A stretch of 19,543 bases of DNA from contig CALCDN010000042.1 of the NCBI GenBank assembly GCA_937900755.1, forward strand, positions 1-19,543. The letters run 5' to 3'. This DNA is from an uncultured Acetobacter sp. (GTDB lineage: Bacteria; Pseudomonadota; Alphaproteobacteria; Acetobacterales; Acetobacteraceae). The notes beneath the pieces were generated by a model that worked only from the letters and a program-made list of their open reading frames with translations, was not told the origin of the DNA and did no database searches. Made by a program: the position numbers and the translations under genes. Shown one piece after another: positions 14,539-19,543 of the stretch. Within the stretch, counting starts at the first letter, position 1, and each line of letters starts with the position of its first letter.

Positions 14539-15753
14539 ATGATTCCTCCCCTGATGCCGACCTACAAGCGTGCCGACCTCGCCTTTGAGCGGGGCGAAGG
14601 CTCCTGGCTGTACGCATCGGACGGGCGACGATTCCTGGATTTTGCGGCAGGCATTGCCACCTGCTCCATTGGTCATGCGCACCCCCACCTGGTGGAAACC
14701 ATAAGCCAGCAGGCGGCACGGGTCATGCATGTGTCCAACCTGTTCCGTATTCCCCAGGCGGAAAAACTGGCCGAGCGGCTGGTGGCCAATACATTTGCCG
14801 ATAGCGTGTTCTTCTGCAATTCCGGGGCGGAGGCCAACGAAGGCATGGTCAAGATGGCCCGCCGCGCGCAGATGCTGGCAGGCCACCCTGAACGGACCGA
14901 AATCATCTGCATGGATGGCGCGTTCCATGGCCGCACGCTGGCCATGCTCGCAGCCACGGGCAACCCGAAATATCTGGAAGGCTTTGGCACGCCGGTTGCC
15001 GATTTCGTGCATGTGCCTTTTAACGATATCGAGGCCGTAAAGGCCGCCATAACCCCGCGCACCGCCGCCGTCATGCTCGAACCCATCCAGGGTGAAAGCG
15101 GCATCAGGCGCGCAAGCGTGGAATACCTGCGCGCCGTGCGCGCCCTGTGCGACCAGACAGGTGTTCTGCTCATACTCGACGAGGTGCAAAGTGGCGTTGG
15201 CCGTACCGGTCGCCTGTTTGCCCACCAGTGGGCGGGCATTACGCCTGATGTGATGAGCACGGCCAAGGGGCTTGGCGGCGGCTTTCCCATCGGGGCCATT
15301 CTGGCGACCGAAACTGTGGCCAGGGCCATGACTGCGGGCACGCACGGCACCACCTTTGGAGGCAACCCGCTTGCCTGCGCGGCCGCCAACGCCGTGCTGG
15401 ACGTGCTGCTCGCACCAGGATTCCTGGACCAGGTCTGTGCCCGCGCGGCCTTGCTGGACACCCTGCTGGACAGCCTTGTGGCCGATGCGCCGGATGTTTT
15501 TGAACAGAGCCGGGGCCTTGGCCTGCTTATTGGCCTGCGCTGCGTGCCGGTGGTGGGGGATGTGCAGGCCGCAGCCCAGCAGGCCGGGCTTTTGTGCGTA
15601 ACCGCGGGGGACAACGTGCTGCGTCTGGTGCCCCCCCTGACCGTCACGGAAGAGGACTGCCGCAAGGCGGTTGCCATGCTGGTACAGGCCGTAACAACCG
15701 TACGAAGCGCCCCTGACAACAAAAACAAGCCAGTGCTGGAGACAACCCCATGA
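14539..15753 (+). CDS. argD: acetylornithine aminotransferase
   Basis: ArgD is a PLP enzyme that transaminates N-acetylglutamate semialdehyde to N-acetylornithine in arginine synthesis, and often serves in lysine synthesis too. The 404-residue class III aminotransferase shows NSGAEANE (94-101, PLP phosphate binding), GAFHGRTL (127-134), LEPIQGE (180-186), LILDEVQSGVGRTG (211-224, with Asp214) and Lys243 in STAKGLGGGFP, the Schiff-base lysine. Length and N-terminus (MPTYKRADLAFERGEG) fit the ArgD branch rather than GABA or ornithine aminotransferases. There is no clear ribosome binding site at ATG 14539. Its stop overlaps argF as ATGA. A terminator-like hairpin lies in its leader. Confidence 0.95.
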   Translation: MIPPLMPTYKRADLAFERGEGSWLYASDGRRFLDFAAGIATCSIGHAHPHLVETISQQAARVMHVSNLFRIPQAEKLAERLVANTFADSVFFCNSGAEANEGMVKMARRAQMLAGHPERTEIICMDGAFHGRTLAMLAATGNPKYLEGFGTPVADFVHVPFNDIEAVKAAITPRTAAVMLEPIQGESGIRRASVEYLRAVRALCDQTGVLLILDEVQSGVGRTGRLFAHQWAGITPDVMSTAKGLGGGFPIGAILATETVARAMTAGTHGTTFGGNPLACAAANAVLDVLLAPGFLDQVCARAALLDTLLDSLVADAPDVFEQSRGLGLLIGLRCVPVVGDVQAAAQQAGLLCVTAGDNVLRLVPPLTVTEEDCRKAVAMLVQAVTTVRSAPDNKNKPVLETTP

Positions 15754-16748
15754 GTGCGGCTCTTTCCACCTCGTCCATTACGCCGGTGCAGACGGGGCTT
15801 CGCCATTTTCTCGACCTCAAGGACCTGGACGGGGCAACCCTGCGCCAGATTCTGGACGTCGCCAGCAGCATGAAGCGGATGCAGCAGAACCGCCGCTTTC
15901 CGCTCCACCCCCGCCAGCCGCTGGCGGGGCGGCAGTTGGGGCTTATCCTGTCCAAACCCTCCACACGCACGCGGGTTTCGTTCGAGGTGGGCATGCGCCA
16001 GCTTGGGGGGGACGCGGTGGTGCTGAGCCCGCAGGACATGCAGATCGGGCGGGGCGAAACCCTGGCCGATACGGCGCGCGTGCTCTCCCGCTTTGTGGAC
16101 GCCATTGTCCTGCGCACGGGCAATACCACCAACCTGCACGAACTCGCGCGCTGGAGCACAAGCCCGGTCATCAACGGGCTGACCCCACATTCCCACCCGG
16201 TGCAGATTCTGGCCGATATCATGACGTTCGAGGAGCATCGCGGCCCCGTGCGTGGCCGTACGTTCGCCTGGACGGGGGACGGCAACAACGTGCTGGTCTC
16301 CCTTATTGAAGGGGCGGTACGCTTTGGCTTCAGGCTCCGTGCGGCAACCCCTGCGAAAATGAAGCCCCCACAGGCGGTACTGGACTGGGCCCGGCAGGAA
16401 GGGGGCGATGTGGCGTGGATGGAAGATCCCCGCGCGGCCGTGGAACAGGCGGACTGCATTGTTACCGACACATGGGTCAGCATGTCCGACTCGCATGAGG
16501 AGGCCGCATCCCGCATGACGCGGCTTGAACCCTACCGCGTGGACGCGAATTTGATGGCCCTTGCCGCCCCCGATGCCCTGTTCATGCACTGCCTGCCCGC
16601 CCATATTGGGGAGGAAGTGACGCAGGACGTGTTTGAAGGCCCCCATTCCGTGGTGTTTGACGAGGCCGAAAACCGCCTGCACGCCCAAAAAGGTATTCTG
16701 GCATGGACAATGGGAGGGGCCAACTGGACCTCCTTTGGCAAGGAATGA
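15750..16748 (+). CDS. argF: ornithine carbamoyltransferase
   Basis: ArgF makes citrulline from ornithine and carbamoyl phosphate. The 332-residue protein carries the family motifs in order: KPSTRTRVSFE (69-79, carbamoyl-phosphate site), HPVQILAD (149-156), DTWVSMSD (240-247, ornithine loop), HCLPAH (280-285) and AENRLH with Arg309. The HCLP block reads HCLPAHIGEEV, with Ile where many relatives have Arg; the better-known active-site residues are intact. It starts at ATG 15750 inside the argD stop, with GGAG upstream, so the two are translationally coupled. Confidence 0.96.
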   Translation: MSAALSTSSITPVQTGLRHFLDLKDLDGATLRQILDVASSMKRMQQNRRFPLHPRQPLAGRQLGLILSKPSTRTRVSFEVGMRQLGGDAVVLSPQDMQIGRGETLADTARVLSRFVDAIVLRTGNTTNLHELARWSTSPVINGLTPHSHPVQILADIMTFEEHRGPVRGRTFAWTGDGNNVLVSLIEGAVRFGFRLRAATPAKMKPPQAVLDWARQEGGDVAWMEDPRAAVEQADCIVTDTWVSMSDSHEEAASRMTRLEPYRVDANLMALAAPDALFMHCLPAHIGEEVTQDVFEGPHSVVFDEAENRLHAQKGILAWTMGGANWTSFGKE

Positions 16749-16752
16749 ACAG

Positions 16753-17070
16753 ATGAGTGATGCGGAAAAACCTGTAACCCCCTCCTCCACGGAAGAAACG
16801 CCCACTGTTCCGGGCTGGGTTGAACCCGCGCTGGACGCCATTCTGGCGACCCTTCCCTTCGGAGCGGACAGGCTGGCCCCATTGCGCGCCTCCTACCTGG
16901 ATTGCCTGGCCGGGTGCGGTCGCACGGGGGACCTGGACATGGAGCACGACGCGTGCCGCAAGGGCCTGCTCCGCGCCCTGACCGACACGCAGGGCCTGGC
17001 ACCCGAAGCCGCCCGCGCCCTGGAACAGCAGCTTGAAAAACTTGAGCTGGATATTTCCGCTCAGGCCTGA
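16753..17070 (+). CDS. conserved-looking small protein of unknown function
   Basis: I do not recognise a family. The 105-residue product starts with a Ser/Thr/Pro/Glu-rich, probably disordered stretch (residues 2-20). A region rich in helix-forming residues follows, with three cysteines (CLAGCGRTG, then DACRKG) and a C-terminal Leu/Glu-rich helix (ALEQQLEKLELDI). There is no signal peptide or membrane segment, so it is likely cytoplasmic. It starts 4 bp after the argF stop with AAGGA at 8 nt from the ATG, so it is almost surely co-transcribed with argD-argF. Codon use resembles its neighbours. A link to arginine metabolism is only positional. Confidence 0.8.
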   Translation: MSDAEKPVTPSSTEETPTVPGWVEPALDAILATLPFGADRLAPLRASYLDCLAGCGRTGDLDMEHDACRKGLLRALTDTQGLAPEAARALEQQLEKLELDISAQA

Positions 17071-17090
17071 CACATCCCCCCTCCTTCATG

Positions 17091-17134
17091 CGCCATGCCA
17101 CAACGCCCATGCGGGCCTGGCGTGTGGCGTGGCG
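17091..17134 (+). other. long stable hairpin between the argF unit and hslO
   Basis: CGCCATGCCACAACGCC (17091-17107) pairs with GGCGTGTGGCGTGGCG (17119-17134): 16 base pairs with one G-T wobble and one bulged A, and an 11-nt loop. No U-run follows, so it is not a standard intrinsic terminator. It may stabilise the 3' end of the argDF message, help terminate it, or be a copy of a dispersed palindromic repeat. The 129-bp gap (17071-17199) holds nothing else clear. Confidence 0.6.
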
Positions 17135-17199
17135 CTCTCCTCCCCTTCTCCAGTATGCGGGGTGGCATGACTTTGTTTTTGGCAGGATAGAAGACTTTT

Positions 17200-18168
17200 A
17201 TGGAAAAACCGGCTTTTCTCGACCGTGACCGCCCCGATGTGCCCGGCCTGGTGGTTCCGGGCGGTGTAACGCCCTTCTATCTGGCGGGGCGCCCGGTCCG
17301 TGGGCGGTTGATCCGCCCTGGCGTGCTGGCGGACGCCATGCTCACCCGCCATGACAACCCCACACAGGTTACCGCCCTGGCGGGCAAGGCGCTGGCCCTT
17401 GTGGCGGCCTTGGCATCCGCCCTTAAATTCCAGGGGTCCTTCTCGTTGCAGATCAAGGGGAACGGCCCTGTTTCCATGCTGGTGGCGGACTGCACGCATG
17501 ATGGCGCTCTGCGCTTTTATGCCCGTACGGATGATGCGGCTCTGGACACCCTGCTGGCCCAGAACCCCACCCCCACGGACAGGGCGCTGCTTGGGGACGG
17601 CTATCTGGCCCTGACGGTTGACCAGGGGGCGGACATGGAGCGCCACCAGGGTATTGTGGAAATAGCGGGGGATGACCTGACCGCCATGGCCACGCATTAC
17701 TTTGCCACCAGCGAACAGCACGCCTGCTGGATCATGCTGGCATGCACAATGACCGATGCGGGCTGGCGCTCTGGCGCGCTGGTGCTCGAACGCATTGCGG
17801 GCGAGGGCGGCACGGCGGAAGCCGACGGGGCAACGCCTGATGGCGCATCGCCCGATGACGCCGCGTGGGAAACCGCGACCGTTCTGGCGACCACGCTCAC
17901 CGTGGCCGAACTGCTCGACGACACCCTGCCAGCCTCCCAGCTGCTGCACCGCCTGTTCCATCAGGAGGGGCTGCATGTCAGCCAGTCCCGCGCCCTGGCC
18001 TTTGGCTGCCGCTGCTCACGCGCACGACTAGTGGACGTGCTCCAGCGCTTCCCCGAGGATGATCTGGACCATATGTGCGTGAACAACGACACAATCGTCA
18101 TGACGTGCGAGTTCTGTAACAAGGATTTCCATTTCCCGCGCAAGGACATCGCCTCCGCCATGGGCTGA
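17200..18168 (+). CDS. hslO: redox-regulated chaperone Hsp33
   Basis: Hsp33 is a cytoplasmic holdase activated when oxidation releases zinc from its C-terminal cysteines. The 322-residue protein has the N-terminal Hsp33 fold, including ALKFQGSFSLQIKGNGPVSMLVADCTHDG (74-102), and the zinc site Cys270, Cys272 (FGCRCSR) and Cys303, Cys306 (CEFCNKDF). The CxC...CxxC spacing is canonical, so the redox switch should work. An Ala/Asp/Gly-rich insert at about 200-225 is non-conserved. It starts at ATG 17200; the Shine-Dalgarno is weak. hslO downstream of argD-argF is a common alphaproteobacterial arrangement. Confidence 0.96.
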   Translation: MEKPAFLDRDRPDVPGLVVPGGVTPFYLAGRPVRGRLIRPGVLADAMLTRHDNPTQVTALAGKALALVAALASALKFQGSFSLQIKGNGPVSMLVADCTHDGALRFYARTDDAALDTLLAQNPTPTDRALLGDGYLALTVDQGADMERHQGIVEIAGDDLTAMATHYFATSEQHACWIMLACTMTDAGWRSGALVLERIAGEGGTAEADGATPDGASPDDAAWETATVLATTLTVAELLDDTLPASQLLHRLFHQEGLHVSQSRALAFGCRCSRARLVDVLQRFPEDDLDHMCVNNDTIVMTCEFCNKDFHFPRKDIASAMG

Positions 18169-18223
18169 GTGCCTCAAGGCCCTTACCGCCCTGTTGACGC
18201 TGCCCCCACCCCGGAGCAGATTG

Positions 18224-18246
18224 GCCGGAGTGTATAATGCTCCGGC
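18224..18246 (+). promoter_or_regulatory. TATAAT box inside a perfect palindrome upstream of the lipoprotein gene
   Basis: A consensus -10 TATAAT lies at 18233-18238. It is framed by GCCGGAG (18224-18230) and CTCCGGC (18240-18246), perfect 7-bp inverted arms. No good -35 lies at 17 bp; TTGACG (18194-18199) is 33 bp upstream, too far. The palindrome could be an operator over the promoter or a hairpin ending the hslO transcript. The lipoprotein ATG is 50 bp downstream. Confidence 0.45.
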
Positions 18247-18295
18247 ACCGGGGCTTTTGTTGGATTATTCAAGTCGGCTGCAAAGAGGTTGTGCC

Positions 18296-19267
18296 ATGAT
18301 GCTGTTCCCCCGTATGCGTCTTTCCCATCTGGTCGCAGCCCTTGTCCTGCCCGCAGCACTGGCCGGATGCGCTGATGAGAAACAGCCAACCCAGTTTACC
18401 CCCCTGAACTACGAGTATCTGGGCCAGATTCACCTCAATGTGACCACGCTGGACGTTGTGGACAATTCCATAACCAACCCCGAACCGGGCGATATTGGCT
18501 ACAAGTCCCCCTCCCCGCCGGACCAGGCCTTGCGGCAGATGGCAGCGGACAGGCTGACTGCCTCGGGGAATACGGCAGCAGCGACCACGGCCCATTTTGT
18601 CATTGACCGCGTGTTTATCCTGCACCAGCCCGGCGGCACGCTGGATGGGCAGATGGATATTCACCTGGACCTGCTCAACCCCGAGGGCAAGCGCGTGGCC
18701 ACGGCCTCCGCGCAGGCAACCCAGACCCTGCACCCCGATCCCTCGCAGGATGTGGAGAGCCCGGCCAATCTGTACGAAATTACAAAAAACATGATGCAGA
18801 CCATCAATGTTGAATTCGAGTACCAGATCCGCCATTCCCTGAGCAAATGGCTGGTGGATGCGGGGGGCACCCCCATGAACAACGCCATCCAGACCCAGTC
18901 CCTGACCGGCGCACCCGATGCCCCACCCGTGGCTGGCGCCACACCTGATGCAAACAGCCTGACCGAACTCCAGCCCGGCATTGCCGCACCCGCCGCCACG
19001 CCCGCGGCCACAACGCAAACCACAGCGGGAACCACCACGGACCCCGCCAGCACACAGACCAGCAGCGCGCCATCCACGGGAGCAGCACCCACACCAGCAG
19101 CAGCGGCACCAGCAGCGACGGCACCGGCCGTGGCCCCCGCGCAGGACAGTGAACCCAACGCCATTTTCCCCGCCGGAATGGAAGACGCGACCACTCAGAC
19201 ACAGACCAGAACCCTGTCCCCCAAGTCCGGTTTTCTCACACTCCCCTCCAGCGCAAAAACGCGCTAA
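18296..19267 (+). CDS. putative outer-membrane lipoprotein with Ala/Thr/Pro-rich tail
   Basis: The 323-residue protein begins with a basic start, a hydrophobic stretch and a clear lipobox LAGC (Cys25); +2 is Ala, which favours the outer membrane. Residues about 30-195 form a folded domain of alternating strands (NYEYLGQIHLNVTTLDVV, HFVIDRVFILHQ, GQMDIHLDLLNPEGKRVATASA) and a helix (LYEITKNMMQTINVEFEYQIRHSLSKWLV). The layout recalls small periplasm-facing lipoproteins of YajG/LptE style, but no family is recognised. Residues about 205-290 are low-complexity Ala/Thr/Pro, likely a flexible spacer. ATG 18296 is chosen for GAGG at 7 nt and the immediate signal peptide; the open frame upstream to 18194 lacks one. 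Confidence 0.8.
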   Translation: MMLFPRMRLSHLVAALVLPAALAGCADEKQPTQFTPLNYEYLGQIHLNVTTLDVVDNSITNPEPGDIGYKSPSPPDQALRQMAADRLTASGNTAAATTAHFVIDRVFILHQPGGTLDGQMDIHLDLLNPEGKRVATASAQATQTLHPDPSQDVESPANLYEITKNMMQTINVEFEYQIRHSLSKWLVDAGGTPMNNAIQTQSLTGAPDAPPVAGATPDANSLTELQPGIAAPAATPAATTQTTAGTTTDPASTQTSSAPSTGAAPTPAAAAPAATAPAVAPAQDSEPNAIFPAGMEDATTQTQTRTLSPKSGFLTLPSSAKTR

Positions 19268-19291
19268 CCCCGGCACACCTCACATGTTCCG

Positions 19292-19315
19292 CCCATGCCC
19301 CCTACACGGCATGGG
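19292..19315 (+). other. hairpin just ahead of the last gene
   Basis: CCCATGCC (19292-19299) and GGCATGGG (19308-19315) form an 8-bp perfect stem with an 8-nt loop. It lies 24 bp after the lipoprotein stop and directly before GGGAGAGG, the likely ribosome binding site of the next gene. It may be a terminator without a U-tract or affect translation initiation. Confidence 0.45.
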
Positions 19316-19324
19316 GGAGAGGCA

Positions 19325-19495
19325 TTGCAGCCAGAGGTCTGGAGCGCCATAAAAGAGCGCATGACGTCCCAGCCCTTTGCTTCCGACCCTGACCAGATTG
19401 CCAACGGCCTGCCGGTCAAGGAGATTCTGCCAGAACTCCGCGCGGTTCTGGCGGTGGCGCCAACGCCCACACACCCGGCCAGCGCCATTGTGGTG
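19325..19495 (+). CDS. hrpB: probable ATP-dependent helicase HrpB, N-terminus only (cut by adapter)
   Basis: About 57 residues remain before the artificial end. The segment GLPVKEILPELRAVLAVAP matches the start of HrpB-type DEAH helicases (E. coli begins LPVAAVLPELLTAL), where the Walker A motif follows shortly; that part is missing here. The preceding 30 or so residues are an extension I cannot assign. I favour TTG 19325 because GGGGAGAGG sits just upstream; ATG 19295 lies inside a hairpin and lacks a binding site. Everything downstream of 19495 in this frame (LSLIHI) is adapter translation. The identification rests on a short stretch. Confidence 0.5.
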
Positions 19496-19543
19496 CTGTC
19501 TCTTATACACATCTGACGCTGCCGACGATACTCCTTGTGTAGA
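19496..19543. other. Illumina Nextera adapter sequence (artefact)
   Basis: CTGTCTCTTATACACATCT (19496-19514) is the Tn5 mosaic end. GACGCTGCCGACGA (19515-19528) is the Nextera read-1 adapter in reverse complement. TACTCCTT (19529-19536) is the reverse complement of index AAGGAGTA, which I recall as i5 index S507. GTGTAGA (19537-19543) begins the P5 flow-cell sequence. Peptides read through it, such as LSLIHI on the plus strand and MCIRDS or MYKRQ on the minus strand, are artefacts. Confidence 0.98.

Noticed and set aside
16585..16620. Ile in place of the common Arg in the HCLPAH(R)GEEV block of ArgF
   Set aside because: The block's Cys and the downstream Arg309 are kept, and this position varies in the family; no sign of lost activity.
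14673..16841. 722-codon open frame on the minus strand opposite argD and argF
   Set aside because: It is antisense to two genes with intact catalytic motifs, has a biased Arg/Ser/Pro composition and no recognisable domain; it is a by-product of GC-rich codon use.
19264..19512. Two minus-strand frames beginning MCIRDS and MYKRQ at the window end
   Set aside because: Their first codons come from the Nextera adapter; they are known artefact peptides.

Overview
The window looks like chromosomal DNA from an acetic acid bacterium (Acetobacteraceae, perhaps near Komagataeibacter or Gluconacetobacter). The evidence is GC-rich sequence with strong GC bias at third codon positions, alphaproteobacterial protein types (an endonuclease-type MutL, a DUF3035-like lipoprotein, argD-argF followed by hslO), and tight overlapping operons. 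The genus is an inference. It is a contig end: the last 48 bases (19496-19543) are Illumina Nextera adapter, not genomic DNA. No gene-free stretch exceeds 300 bases; the longest is about 234 bp, between recX and argD.

Layout. 1-2184 (+): the C-terminal part of parE, then an RhtA-like EamA exporter. 2202-10871 (-), read from high to low coordinates: ribF, ileS (with its own promoter), lspA, a small lipoprotein, mutL, then an isolated complete nuoM that converges on the exporter gene. 10879-13053 (-): tatA, mtnB, mtnD and mtnC, probably one transcript running into ribF. The three mtn genes supply the late steps of the methionine salvage pathway. 13181-14304 (-): recX and a small CHAP-domain lipoprotein, joined by a GTGA overlap. 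14386-18168 (+): a promoter followed at once by an intrinsic terminator, then argD-argF (ATGA overlap), a 105-residue unknown protein and hslO (Hsp33). 18224-19495 (+): a palindrome around a TATAAT box, a lipoprotein with an Ala/Thr/Pro tail, and the start of a probable hrpB helicase gene cut off by the adapter.

How the genes fit together. argD and argF catalyse two steps of arginine synthesis. ribF-ileS-lspA is a widespread bacterial order; LspA processes lipoproteins, and its downstream neighbour is itself a lipoprotein. Nearly all genes are housekeeping genes with intact catalytic residues. I see no IS element, phage, CRISPR array, toxin-antitoxin pair, tRNA or rRNA, and no convincing new multi-gene system. 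The points most worth checking are the nuoM gene standing away from nuoL and nuoN, the promoter-terminator pair ahead of argD, the palindrome over a promoter at 18224-18246, the tatA-mtn linkage, and the adapter at the end.
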